Assembly: GCF_004784475.1 (NCBI RefSeq)
Contig: NZ_SRRT01000007.1
Coordinates: forward strand, 248,001 to 312,000
Source: Streptomyces bauhiniae
Lineage (GTDB): Bacteria > Actinomycetota > Actinomycetes > Streptomycetales > Streptomycetaceae
DNA length: 64,000 nt
Direction of reading: 5' to 3'
Below the pieces are notes generated by a model, which saw only the letters and a list, made by a program, of their open reading frames with translations, was not told the DNA's origin and searched no databases. Shown one piece after another: positions 1-8,532 of this stretch; position 1 is the stretch's first letter; every line of letters starts with the position of its first letter. The position numbers were made by a program, and so were the translations under genes.

Positions 1-77
1 TGGCCTGGTGTGCGGGGATCGCCCTGGTCGGCTACCTCTGGTCCCGCTCGCTGTTCAACAGCACCACCAAGCGCTGA
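1..77 (+). CDS. C-terminus of a membrane protein, probably ABC-2 type permease (partial)
   Basis: The window opens inside a reading frame that ends with TGA at 75-77. The last 24 residues are a hydrophobic stretch (IALVGYLWSR) followed by a short polar tail ending TTKR. A final transmembrane helix with a short charged cytoplasmic tail is typical of ABC-2/DrrB-type permeases, but many membrane proteins end this way, so the family is an inference. The rest of the gene lies upstream of the window. Confidence 0.5.
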   Translation, partial: AWCAGIALVGYLWSRSLFNSTTKR

Positions 78-222
78 GCCGGAGCGGGGAAAGACCCGGA
101 GAGTGTAAAAACTCTGTGGAGTCCCCCGCGCCGCCTTGTGATCGGCGTCTCGCACGGCTGACGCAAGTGGCGTGAAGAAGGCAAACTGGCTCGGGAAGTT
201 GGATTGCCTAGGGGGCGAACGC

Positions 223-3162
223 ATGGACGCTGGGCGGCGGATGCCTGAGCAGCGGGTCTCCGGTTCCGCCGTGCTGCGGTTCGGGGTACTCGGGCCGGTG
301 CGGGCCTGGCGCGGGGAAGCGCCGGTGCCCACCGGCTCTCCGCAGCAACGCGCCCTGCTGGCCGCTCTGTTGCTGCGCGAGGGCCGTACCGCCACGGCGG
401 CCGAACTGATCGACGCGCTCTGGGGGACCGAACCGCCCCCCAGGGCGCTCGCGGCCGTCCGGACCTACGCGTCCCGGCTGCGCAAGGTGCTCGAACCCGG
501 CGTCCTGGTCAGCGAGTCCAGCGGGTACGCCATCCGGACGCTCGCCCCGCTGGACCTCGTCGTCGCCCAGGAACTCGCCGCCAAGGCCGAGAAGGCGCGC
601 GGCGCCGGGGAGTTGGGCGAGGCGCGCGAGTCGCTGAACCGGGCGCTGGCGCTGTGGGACGGCGAGGCCCTGGCGGGCGTACCCGGCCCGTACGCGGAGG
701 CCCAGCGGGTCCGGCTGGAGGAGTGGCGGCTCCAACTCCTCGAGTCCCGGCTGGACATGGACCTGGAGCAGGGCAGTCACGCCGAGTCCGTCTCCGAACT
801 GACCGCACTGACCGCCGAGCACCCGCTGCGCGAACGCTTCCGCGAGCTGCTGATGCTGGCCCTGTACCGCAGCGGCCGCCAGGCGGAGGCGCTGGCGGTG
901 TACGCGGACACCCGGCGGCTGCTCGCCGAGGAGCTGGGCGTGGACCCGCGTCCGGGGCTCAGCGACCTCCAGCAGCGCATCCTGCGGGCCGACCCGGCGC
1001 TCGCGGAGCCCTCGTCCGCCGCCGAGGAACCTCCCGTCGTCCTCGTACGTCCCGCCCAACTCCCGGCTTCGGTGCCGGACTTCACCGGCCGGTCCGCGTT
1101 CGTGACCGAGCTGAGCGACGTGCTGGCGTCGGCCTCGGAGGCGGAGGGCCGGGTGATGGCGGTCTCCGCGCTGGCCGGGATCGGCGGCGTCGGCAAGACC
1201 ACCCTCGCGGTGCACGTGGCCCACCGGGCGCGGGCCGCCTTCCCCGACGGCCAGCTCTACGTCGACCTCCAGGGAGCGGGCCCCCGCCCGGCGGAGCCCC
1301 AGACGGTGCTCGGCTCGTTCCTGCGGGCGCTCGGCACGGCGGACTCGGCGGTGCCGGAATCGCTGGAGGAGCGGGCCGCGCTGTACCGGTCGGTGCTGGA
1401 CGGACGCCGGGTGCTGGTGCTGCTGGACAACGCCAAGGACGCGGCGCAGGTCAGACCGCTGCTGCCCGGCACCGAGGGGTGCGCGGCGCTGGTGACCTCG
1501 CGGGTGCGGATGGTGGGGCTCGCCGGGGCGCATCTGGTGGACCTGGACGTGATGTCGCCCGAGGAGGCGCTGTCACTGTTCACCAAGATCGTGGGCGAGG
1601 AGCGGGTCGCCGCCGAGAAGAAGGCCGCGCTGGACGTGGTGGCCGCGTGCGGGTTCCTGCCGCTGGCCATCAGGATCGCCGCCTCCCGGCTCGCCGCCCG
1701 CCGCACCTGGACCACCTCGGTGCTCGCGGCCAAGCTGGCGGACGAGCGGCGCCGGCTGGACGAGCTGCAGGCCGGCGACCTCGCGGTCAAGGCCACCTTC
1801 GAGCTGGGCTACGGCCAGCTCGAACCCGCCCAGGCGCGGGCGTTCCGGCTGCTCGGCCTCGCCTACGGCCCCGACCTGTCGCTGGCGGCCGCCGCCGCGC
1901 TGCTGGACCTCGGCCCGGAGGACACCGAGGACCTGCTGGAGTCGCTGGTCGACACCTCCCTGCTGGAGTCGGCCGCCCCCGGCCGCTACCGCTTCCACGA
2001 CCTCGTACGGCTCTACGCGCGTCTCCGCGCCGAGCGGGACGAGCACGAGCCCGGCGAGCGGGCCGCAGCCCTCTCCCGGCTGCTGGACTTCTACCTGGCC
2101 ACGGCCGCGCGGGTGTACGCCATCGAGCGCCCCGGCGACCGGACCGTGGAGCACCTGCACCCCTACGACCACGAGGGGCTGTCCTTCGCCGGGCACCAGG
2201 ACGCCCTGGACTGGCTGTACGCGGAGGCCGACTGTCTGCTGGCCTGCGTACGGCAGTCGGTGGCCCAGGGCAGTCTGCGCCGGGCGGTGGATCTGCTGAT
2301 CGTCGCCAAGGACCTCGCCGAATCGGGCGCCAACGCCCACCAGTTCGGGGCGGCGGCCACCACCGTCCGGGACGCGGCGGCCGAGGCCGGGGACGCGCTG
2401 GTGGAGGGGCGGGCCCGCACCACGCTGGCCCAAGTCCACCTCAACGCGGGCCGGTTCGACGAGGCGGAGGCGGAGGCCGAGCGCGCGGTGGAGCTGGCCG
2501 GGGCGGCCGGGGACCCGTGGATCGACTGCAACGCGCCCAGCGAACGCGGGATCGTGGCCGCGTACCGCAGCCGGCACGCCGAGGCCGAGACCTACCTTCA
2601 GCGCACGCTCACCGCCTACCGCGCCGACGGCAACCTGCCGGGCGAGGCGAGCGCGCTGTGCAACCTGTCGCGGGTGCACCTGTCGATGGGGCGGGTGGAC
2701 AGCGCGGTGGAGCTGGCCGAGTCCGGCGTCGCCGTCTACCGGCACCTGGGCCTCACCGTCCGCCTGGCGAACGGGAGTTACGCGCTCGGGCTGGCGCTGG
2801 CCGAGTCGGGGCGGGCGGAGGAGGCGGAGGCGCGGCTCTCCGAGGCGCTGACCATCTTCCGGGACAGCAGGCAGCGGCTCTGGGAGGGCATGACGCTGTT
2901 CCGGCTCGCCGAGGTGCGGCTCGGTGAACGCCCGGCGGCGGCCGCGGCGTTGGCCGAGCAGTCGCTGTCGGTGCTGCTGCACGTGGGCGGCGACTGGCGA
3001 CGGGCGGGCGTGCTCACCGTGCTCGGCAAGTCCCTGGACGCGCTGGGCGAGACGGACCGGGCCCGCGCCTGCTGGACGGACGCGCTGAGCGTCTACGACC
3101 GGCTGGGCTCGGCGGAGGCGGCCTCCTTGCGCGAGCTGCTGTCACCCGCGACGGCCGGGTGA
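223..3162 (+). CDS. afsR: AfsR, SARP-family global regulator of secondary metabolism
   Basis: A 979-aa transcriptional activator; S. coelicolor AfsR is about 993 aa. Domains in order: OmpR-like winged helix (about 17-100), bacterial transcriptional activator domain (about 110-255), NB-ARC ATPase with P-loop GIGGVGKTT near residue 319 and Walker B VLVLLDN near 396, then C-terminal TPR repeats from about 720. In the known system AfsR is phosphorylated by AfsK and activates afsS, and both genes follow here. I chose ATG 223 because AGGGGG lies 7 nt upstream; a GTG at 172 or an ATG at 241 are alternatives. A 7-bp hairpin follows the stop. Identity is strong because all three partner genes are present in the expected order. 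Confidence 0.93.
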   Translation: MDAGRRMPEQRVSGSAVLRFGVLGPVRAWRGEAPVPTGSPQQRALLAALLLREGRTATAAELIDALWGTEPPPRALAAVRTYASRLRKVLEPGVLVSESSGYAIRTLAPLDLVVAQELAAKAEKARGAGELGEARESLNRALALWDGEALAGVPGPYAEAQRVRLEEWRLQLLESRLDMDLEQGSHAESVSELTALTAEHPLRERFRELLMLALYRSGRQAEALAVYADTRRLLAEELGVDPRPGLSDLQQRILRADPALAEPSSAAEEPPVVLVRPAQLPASVPDFTGRSAFVTELSDVLASASEAEGRVMAVSALAGIGGVGKTTLAVHVAHRARAAFPDGQLYVDLQGAGPRPAEPQTVLGSFLRALGTADSAVPESLEERAALYRSVLDGRRVLVLLDNAKDAAQVRPLLPGTEGCAALVTSRVRMVGLAGAHLVDLDVMSPEEALSLFTKIVGEERVAAEKKAALDVVAACGFLPLAIRIAASRLAARRTWTTSVLAAKLADERRRLDELQAGDLAVKATFELGYGQLEPAQARAFRLLGLAYGPDLSLAAAAALLDLGPEDTEDLLESLVDTSLLESAAPGRYRFHDLVRLYARLRAERDEHEPGERAAALSRLLDFYLATAARVYAIERPGDRTVEHLHPYDHEGLSFAGHQDALDWLYAEADCLLACVRQSVAQGSLRRAVDLLIVAKDLAESGANAHQFGAAATTVRDAAAEAGDALVEGRARTTLAQVHLNAGRFDEAEAEAERAVELAGAAGDPWIDCNAPSERGIVAAYRSRHAEAETYLQRTLTAYRADGNLPGEASALCNLSRVHLSMGRVDSAVELAESGVAVYRHLGLTVRLANGSYALGLALAESGRAEEAEARLSEALTIFRDSRQRLWEGMTLFRLAEVRLGERPAAAAALAEQSLSVLLHVGGDWRRAGVLTVLGKSLDALGETDRARACWTDALSVYDRLGSAEAASLRELLSPATAG

Positions 3163-3168
3163 GGGAGG

Positions 3169-3188
3169 CCCGCGCGGAAATGCGCGGG
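3169..3188 (+). terminator. Short hairpin after afsR
   Basis: Inverted repeat CCCGCGC / GCGCGGG with a 6-nt loop, 6 nt after the afsR stop and just before the afsS operator. There is no U-tract, as is usual in Streptomyces. It would separate afsR from afsS transcription. Confidence 0.5.
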
Positions 3189-3195
3189 ACCCGGC

Positions 3196-3217
3196 GTTCA
3201 TCGTTCGTTTATCGTGC
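3196..3217 (+). promoter_or_regulatory. AfsR-type operator upstream of afsS (two 11-nt direct repeats)
   Basis: Two adjoining 11-nt units, GTTCATCGTTC (3196-3206) and GTTTATCGTGC (3207-3217), differ at two positions. AfsR and PhoP are known to bind 11-nt direct repeats with a GTTCA core at the afsS promoter in S. coelicolor, where AfsR overlaps the -35 region. Position (170-190 nt before the afsS start) and spacing fit that role. The function is inferred from the family. Confidence 0.7.
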
Positions 3218-3387
3218 CCGTGCAGTCTTCTCGCAGCCGATTCGTCGTCACGGGGGCGGGCGGATCGGTAGTGCCGTCGGCCGCTGACGCGGTGGCCGGC
3301 TGTGACCGGGTCCGTCCGGAAGCCCTCGGGGGAGCGGCCGGGCGGCCCCGGCCACAACAGCACACCTCAGAGCAACGGAGTACGTCG

Positions 3388-3579
3388 ATGAGCGACGCCA
3401 AGAAGTCCGACGAAGTCACCACGCAGGAGAGCCACATCACCGGTGAGGGCGCCAAGGCGGCGGCCGCCCCGGAGGTGGCGCCGCAGGAGAGCCACATCAC
3501 CGGCGAGAAGAAGGCCAAGGGCGACCTGGACGACGTCACCACGCTGGAGAGCCACATCACCGTGGGCGACCCGCGCTAG
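3388..3579 (+). CDS. afsS: AfsS (AfsR2), small sigma-factor-like activator
   Basis: A 63-aa acidic/polar protein, exactly the length of S. coelicolor AfsS. It carries three repeats of the core ESHIT (QESHITGE, QESHITGE, LESHITVG), two of them preceded by VTT. It has no cysteine and no membrane segment. In S. coelicolor AfsS is the transcription target of AfsR and stimulates antibiotic production; its mechanism is unclear. ATG 3388 is preceded by GGAG at 9 nt. It lies between afsR and afsK, and an AfsR-type operator sits upstream. Confidence 0.9.
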   Translation: MSDAKKSDEVTTQESHITGEGAKAAAAPEVAPQESHITGEKKAKGDLDDVTTLESHITVGDPR

Positions 3580-3644
3580 GCGCACCACACGCACGGGGGC
3601 GCGCGGCGGAGCGGAGGGGGAGCCGCCGCGACTCACGGGGGAAC

Positions 3645-3681
3645 ACGGAACGGCCGGGTCGGGGGACCCGGCCGTTTCCGT
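3645..3681. terminator. Bidirectional terminator between afsS and afsK
   Basis: A perfect 10-bp stem CGGCCGGGTC / GACCCGGCCG with a GGGG loop, extended by near-complementary ACGGAA / TTTCCGT flanks. It lies between two convergent genes, so it can serve both strands. Confidence 0.85.
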
Positions 3682-3695
3682 ATGTCCGGGCGCCC

Positions 3696-6050
3696 TCAGG
3701 TCGTGCGGGCCGTCCCGGTGCCCTTCTCCGCGTCCAGCGCGTACACGCACCGGTCCTTGCTGCACGCGTACACCACGCCGTCCTTGACGACCGGTGAGCC
3801 GGTGATCTCGCCGCCGGTGGCGAGCTTCCAGCGCAGCCGGCCGTCGTCGGCCTTCAGGGTGTACAGCAGGTGGTCGGTGGAGCCGAAGTGGATACGGCCC
3901 TCGGCGACCGAGGGGGCGCCCACCACGTCACCGCCCGCCTGGAAGCGCCACTTGGGCGTGCCGGTGACCGCGTCCAGCGTGTACAGGCCCTTGCCGCTGC
4001 CCACGTGCACATGCCCGGCCGCCACCAGCACCGGTTCCACCGAGGAGCGGGCCTCGGTGGCGATGCGCCAGCGGTCGCGGCCGTCGGTGGCGTCCAGGGC
4101 GTAGACGGTGCCGAGGTAGTCGGCGAGGTAGACCCCGCCGCCGGTGACCGCCGGGCCCGGCACGAAGGCGGGCGGGGACAGGAACACCGCCGGGGCCTCG
4201 AAGTGCCAGCGCACCCGGCCGGTCGACACCTCGATGGCGAGGACCCGGCTGCCCGCGCTGACGTACACATAGCCGTCCGCCGCCGGGGTCACCCGTACGG
4301 GCACCCCGCCGCAGGAGGCCGCGTCGCCGATCGGGTACGACCAGCGCTCGTCGCCGGTGCGGGCCTCCAGGGCGCGCAGCCGGGCGTCCTGCCAGACGTA
4401 GACCGTGCCGTCGTGCACGGCGGGGCCGGCCTCGGGCGACTCGAAGTCGGTCTGGCAGCCGGAGATCTCCCACAGCTTGCGCCCGGCCGCCGCCTCCCAC
4501 GCCTGGACCCCGCCGCCGCGCGTGCCGGTGACGACCGTGCCGTGGTCGGCGTGCAGCGAGTACACCCAGGCGTCGGTGGACAGCCGCCACAGGTCGGTGC
4601 CCTCGCGGGCGTCCAGCGCGAACAGGGTGGGCCCGTCGGAGGCGTGGATACGGCCGTCCGCGACCGCCATCGACCAGGCCACGTCCCGCGTCTTGAAGCG
4701 GCGCCGACCGGTGGCCACGTCCAGGGCGTGCACCTCGAAGGAGGTGACGTAGACCAGGTCCCCGTCGACCGCCGGGGTGCCCCACACGTCGTTGGACATC
4801 CGGAACCGCCAGGGCCGCCAGCCCGCCGAGGTCTCCGGCAACTGCGCCGGCACCGGGGGTACGGCGGGGTCGGCGCCGTTGACGCCGGGGCGCGGCCGGG
4901 ACCAGCTCGCCACCAGGCCGGCCTCCGGCGGCGGCGCCTTCACGGCGGCAGCGCGGGCGTCGGCGACGCGCGGGCCGGGCCCGATGGGCACCTCCAGACC
5001 GGCCAGCCGCACCGGCCCGGTGCCGGGGCCGCCGGACGGCACGGGGGCCGGGGCGGGCGCCGGGACGACCGGGTCGTAGGACGGCGGCGGGGGCACGGCC
5101 CGGCGGCCGCCACTGCGCGGGCCGGGCGGCAGCGGGGCGGGCTTGGCGGGCGGACGGCTGCCCCGGCGGGACTCGATGAGGGCGACGGCCTTCTCCGGCA
5201 GCCAGGCGGAGGCGGTACCGGAGTCGTCCGAGCCGGAGCCGAACAGATGCGGGGCGAGCTGGGCCTGGAGGTCGGCCGGGGAGGGTCTGCCGGGCGCCTC
5301 CATCTGCATGCACGCCTCGATCAGCGGGCGCAGCTCGTCGGGCAGGCCGGTGACGTCGGGGCCCTCCCGGAGCAGCATGAACACCGTCTCGACCGGGTTG
5401 GCGCCGTGGAAGGGCGGGTGTCCGGTGGCGGCGAAGACCAGGGTGGAGCCGAGCGAGAACACATCGCTGGCGCCGGTGACGCTGCGGGAGTCCTTGGCCT
5501 GCTCGGGCGACATGTAGGCGGGGGTGCCGACCGCGACGTTCGTCATCGTCAGCCGGGTGTTGGACACCCCGGAGGCGATGCCGAAGTCGATGACCCGGGG
5601 GCCGTCCTCGACCACCAGCACGTTGGACGGCTTGAGGTCGCGGTGGACCAGGCCCGCGCCGTGGATGGACTGGAGCGCCTCGGCCACGCCCGCCGCGAGC
5701 CAGCGCACCGCCTGGGCCGGGAGCGGCCCGCAGTCGTTCACTATCTCCTCGAGCGAGGGCGCGGGGACGTACGCGGTGGCCAGCCAGGGCACCGCAGCGC
5801 GCGGGTCGGCGTCGACGACGGCGGCCGTGTAGAAGCCGGAGACCGCGCGGGCCGCCTCCACCTCGCGGGTGAAGCGGACCCGGAAGAGCTGGTCCTCGGC
5901 CAGCTCCGTGCGGACCGTCTTGATGGCCACCCGCCGCCCCGACGCCGAGCGCGCCAGATAGACCAGCCCCATGCCGCCGGCGCCCAGCCGGCCCAGCACC
6001 TCGAACGGCCCGATCCGCCGCGGATCGTGCTGCGTAAGCTGATCCACCAC
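3696..6050 (-). CDS. afsK: AfsK, Ser/Thr protein kinase with C-terminal beta-propeller
   Basis: 784 aa; S. coelicolor AfsK is about 799 aa. Residues 14-270 are a Hanks-type kinase: glycine loop GRLGAGGMG (20-28), Lys44, catalytic HRDLKPSN (136-143), DFG (155-157). A proline-rich linker precedes C-terminal PQQ-like propeller repeats (about 430-784; repeated LDA.TG..RW units). It autophosphorylates and phosphorylates AfsR in the known system. With GTG 6050 as start (GGAGGTGG, 7 nt upstream) a threonine falls at residue 168, the reported AfsK autophosphorylation site, in RLTMTN. This supports both start and identity. Confidence 0.93.
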   Translation of the reverse strand: MVDQLTQHDPRRIGPFEVLGRLGAGGMGLVYLARSASGRRVAIKTVRTELAEDQLFRVRFTREVEAARAVSGFYTAAVVDADPRAAVPWLATAYVPAPSLEEIVNDCGPLPAQAVRWLAAGVAEALQSIHGAGLVHRDLKPSNVLVVEDGPRVIDFGIASGVSNTRLTMTNVAVGTPAYMSPEQAKDSRSVTGASDVFSLGSTLVFAATGHPPFHGANPVETVFMLLREGPDVTGLPDELRPLIEACMQMEAPGRPSPADLQAQLAPHLFGSGSDDSGTASAWLPEKAVALIESRRGSRPPAKPAPLPPGPRSGGRRAVPPPPSYDPVVPAPAPAPVPSGGPGTGPVRLAGLEVPIGPGPRVADARAAAVKAPPPEAGLVASWSRPRPGVNGADPAVPPVPAQLPETSAGWRPWRFRMSNDVWGTPAVDGDLVYVTSFEVHALDVATGRRRFKTRDVAWSMAVADGRIHASDGPTLFALDAREGTDLWRLSTDAWVYSLHADHGTVVTGTRGGGVQAWEAAAGRKLWEISGCQTDFESPEAGPAVHDGTVYVWQDARLRALEARTGDERWSYPIGDAASCGGVPVRVTPAADGYVYVSAGSRVLAIEVSTGRVRWHFEAPAVFLSPPAFVPGPAVTGGGVYLADYLGTVYALDATDGRDRWRIATEARSSVEPVLVAAGHVHVGSGKGLYTLDAVTGTPKWRFQAGGDVVGAPSVAEGRIHFGSTDHLLYTLKADDGRLRWKLATGGEITGSPVVKDGVVYACSKDRCVYALDAEKGTGTARTT

Positions 6051-6243
6051 TTGCCTGCCACCTCCCCGTACGAGCCGCGTCTTCCGCCTTTGGACGCGAC
6101 CGAAGTGCAGCGTCTCACCACCGCACCGCCCTGGCGGCACGCACCCCGATTCTTCCTGGCCGGGCGGCCGGTTGCGAACCCGGTGGCGAATCGGGGTGTC
6201 TCGTGCCCTATCCCGTCATTTCACCGCCCCCGCTTCCGTCCCG

Positions 6244-6972
6244 TCACCGGGTCAGCAGCGCGAAGGACGCCCCTTGATTGTCCGTGACGACCGCCACCCG
6301 TCCGTACGACGCGTCGAAGGGCGGCACCTGGACCCGGCCGCCGAGCCGCCGCACGGTGGCGAGGGCGGCGTCGAGGTCGCCGACGCGGAAGTGCACCAGG
6401 AAGTGCGCGGGCATCTCGGCCGGGAAGACGTCGGTGATCAGGGCGCGGCCGAAGTCGGGCTCGGCGCCGGAGCCGAAGAGGGCCTCGTGGAAGAGGTCGC
6501 CGTAGAAGGTGTTCGCGGCGGCGGGGTCGGGGGTGTACAGCTCGGTCCACACGAAGGCGCCCGGCTCCCGGCGGCGTCCGAAGCCCCGGTGGCCGTCGGA
6601 CTGCCACAGCCCGAACACCGCGCCCTCGGGGTCGGTGACCAGCGCGGCGGCGCCGAGGTCGGCCACCGCGAAGGGGCCGGAGATCAGGCGGCCCCCGGCG
6701 TCGGTGATCCTGGCGGTCAGGGCGCGGGCGTCCGGGGTGGCGAAGTACACCGTCCAGACGGTGGGCATCCGGCCGTCGGTCTTGGGCGCGAGCGAGGCGA
6801 CCGGTTCGCCGTCCAGCCGGGCCCAGACGGAGGCGCCGGGGGCGTCCTCGCCGTCGAAGGTCCACCCGAACAGCTCGCCGTAGAACCGCTTGCCCGCCTC
6901 GACGTCGGGGAGCTGGGCGTCCGCCCAGCAGGGGGTGCCCTCTCCGTACATCGATGCGCTGTTTTCGGCCAT
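6244..6972 (-). CDS. VOC superfamily protein (tandem glyoxalase-like domains)
   Basis: 242 aa built from two vicinal-oxygen-chelate repeats, about 10-120 and 130-240. Each begins with a PDVEAGKRFYGELFGW or PDPAAANTFYGDLF segment and ends near GA.F.L or GAVFGLWQ. Such tandem VOC proteins are annotated as glyoxalase or bleomycin-resistance-like; the substrate is unknown. ATG 6972 has no Shine-Dalgarno, but TACTTT lies 6 nt upstream on the minus strand, suggesting a leaderless mRNA. It is divergent from the TetR gene at 7096, a plausible regulator. Confidence 0.8.
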   Translation of the reverse strand: MAENSASMYGEGTPCWADAQLPDVEAGKRFYGELFGWTFDGEDAPGASVWARLDGEPVASLAPKTDGRMPTVWTVYFATPDARALTARITDAGGRLISGPFAVADLGAAALVTDPEGAVFGLWQSDGHRGFGRRREPGAFVWTELYTPDPAAANTFYGDLFHEALFGSGAEPDFGRALITDVFPAEMPAHFLVHFRVGDLDAALATVRRLGGRVQVPPFDASYGRVAVVTDNQGASFALLTR

Positions 6973-7083
6973 GTCGTCAAAGTAACCGGGACCCGCGCAC
7001 CCCGCAGGACCAGGGAAAGCTTGCCTCGGCGGGGGTCGCACCCCATTTGCAGTCGGCCGAATCGCGCTCCTGCCCCCCGTCGG

Positions 7084-7089
7084 TAAGCT
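7084..7089 (+). promoter_or_regulatory. -10 box of likely leaderless TetR gene
   Basis: TAAGCT fits the Streptomyces HrdB -10 pattern (TANNNT) and ends 6 nt before ATG 7096. No ribosome binding site is present, so transcription probably starts at the ATG. No clear -35 box is visible. Confidence 0.55.
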
Positions 7090-7095
7090 GACGGC

Positions 7096-7743
7096 ATGAC
7101 AGGACAAGTGCGTACCGTCGACGGCCGGGTGGCCGGCCGGCGTGGGCAGGCGACCCGGCAGAAGCTGCTCGACTGCCTCAGCGAGATGCTCAGCTCCTCC
7201 CCGTACCGAGATGTCAAGGTCATCGATGTCGCGCGGAAGGCGGGCACCTCGCCCGCGACCTTCTACCAGTACTTCCCGGACGTCGAGGGTGCCGTCCTGG
7301 AGATCGCCGACTCGATGGCCGCCGAGAGCGCCGAGCTGACCGAGCTGCTGGCCGGGCGCACCTGGACCGGCAAGGCGGGGTGGCAGACCGCGCAGGACCT
7401 GGTGGACGGCTTCCTGGACTTCTACCGGCGGCACGACGCGATCCTGCGCGTGGTGGACCTGGCGGCGGCCGAGGGCGACAAGCGGTTCAACAAGCTGCGG
7501 ATGAAGATCCTGAACGCGGTGAACGGCTCCCTCTCCGAGGCGATCACCGAGCTGCAGTCCAAGGGCCGGGTGGACAAGGACGTGAACCCGGCGGCGATCG
7601 CCGGCTCCCTGGTCACCATGCTGTCCTCGGTCGCGGCCCACCAGAAGGGCTTCACCGCCTGGGGTGTGAAGCAGGCCGAGATCAAGCCGAACCTGGCGCT
7701 GCTGATCTATCTGGGAGTGACCGGCAAGAAGCCCACGAAGTAG
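7096..7743 (+). CDS. TetR-family transcriptional regulator
   Basis: 215 aa. N-terminal TetR HTH (about 15-70) has the typical pattern: RQKLLDCLSEMLSSSPYRDVKV, then KAGTSPATFYQYFPD as recognition helix region. The C-terminal ligand domain is all-helical and ends in lysine-rich GVTGKKPTK. It is divergent from the VOC gene and followed by a 14-bp terminator. The ligand is not predictable from sequence. Confidence 0.9.
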   Translation: MTGQVRTVDGRVAGRRGQATRQKLLDCLSEMLSSSPYRDVKVIDVARKAGTSPATFYQYFPDVEGAVLEIADSMAAESAELTELLAGRTWTGKAGWQTAQDLVDGFLDFYRRHDAILRVVDLAAAEGDKRFNKLRMKILNAVNGSLSEAITELQSKGRVDKDVNPAAIAGSLVTMLSSVAAHQKGFTAWGVKQAEIKPNLALLIYLGVTGKKPTK

Positions 7744-7780
7744 CGACCGGCACCCGCACCGGCCCCAAGTCCTGTCTGGC

Positions 7781-7814
7781 AGGCGGTGGTCCACCTCGGC
7801 GTGGACCACCGCCT
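7781..7814 (+). terminator. Strong terminator after the TetR gene
   Basis: A perfect 14-bp stem AGGCGGTGGTCCAC / GTGGACCACCGCCT with loop CTCGGC, 38 nt after the TetR stop and 43 nt before the next start. Confidence 0.85.
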
Positions 7815-7857
7815 GTCGCCGTGTCCGGGCAGGGACGCGGCGTCGGATACTCGGCGC

Positions 7858-8526
7858 ATGGCACACGACGAACTCGACGGACTGCTGCGCTCCCTGAAGG
7901 TCTGGTCCCCGGACACCACCGAGCTGCGGCCCTTCGACCCGGACACCGCTCCCCCGACCCCGCTGCCCCTGTTCACCGCCTGGCTGGCCGACGCGGCACG
8001 GGCGGGCCAGCCGGAGCCGCACACCATGTCGCTGGCGACGGCGGACGCGGAGGGCCGGCCGGACGTGCGGATCGTGATGCTGCACGGCGCCGACGCCGAC
8101 GGCTGGACCTTCGGCACCCACTCCACCAGCCGCAAGGGCCGCGACCTGATCGCCAACCCGTACGCCGCCCTCGCCTTCTACTGGCCCGCGCTGGGCCGCC
8201 AGGTCCGCGTCCGCGGCCCGGTCACGGCCGCCCCCGCCGAGGACGCGCAGGCCGACCTCCAGGCCCGCTCCACCGGCGCCCTCGCCGCCGCGCTCACCGG
8301 CCGGCAGAGCGAGGACCTGGACTCGCTGGAGGAGCTGCGCCGGGCCTCCGAGGACGCCTGGACCCGGGCCCACGACGACCCCACGGCCCCGGCCCCCACC
8401 TGGTCCCTCTACCGCCTCCATCCCCGCTCGGTGGAGTTCTTCCAGGGCGACCCCGACCGCCGCCACGTCCGGCTGGAGTACCGGCGCACGGAGTTCGGGT
8501 GGGAGCGGCGGCTGCTGTGGCCGTGA
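7858..8526 (+). CDS. Pyridoxamine 5'-phosphate oxidase family protein (PdxH-like)
   Basis: 222 aa. It aligns by eye with the PdxH encoded later in the window: MSLATADAEGRPDVRIVMLHG matches MVVSTVDPTGRPSSRTVLMKG, and SRKGRDLIANPYAALAFYWP matches SRKARDLAGDPYISLLFPWH. The FMN-binding split-barrel fold and C-terminal PdxH dimer segment (VEFFQGDPDRRHVRLEYRR) are therefore likely. It may be a paralogous oxidase with another substrate. ATG 7858 is chosen because the next in-frame upstream start lies inside the terminator hairpin; GATACT 6 nt upstream suggests a leaderless mRNA. Confidence 0.8.
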   Translation: MAHDELDGLLRSLKVWSPDTTELRPFDPDTAPPTPLPLFTAWLADAARAGQPEPHTMSLATADAEGRPDVRIVMLHGADADGWTFGTHSTSRKGRDLIANPYAALAFYWPALGRQVRVRGPVTAAPAEDAQADLQARSTGALAAALTGRQSEDLDSLEELRRASEDAWTRAHDDPTAPAPTWSLYRLHPRSVEFFQGDPDRRHVRLEYRRTEFGWERRLLWP

Positions 8527-8532
8527 GGGACG

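Noticed and set aside
654..2927. 757-aa plus-strand frame overlapping afsR
   Set aside because: It is Gly/Arg/Pro-rich with no domain; AfsR in another frame has all expected domains.
3388..3579. Repeated ESHIT protein as a graspetide or lanthipeptide precursor
   Set aside because: No ATP-grasp, cyclase, protease or transporter gene is nearby, there is no Cys, and length plus afsR/afsK context identify AfsS.
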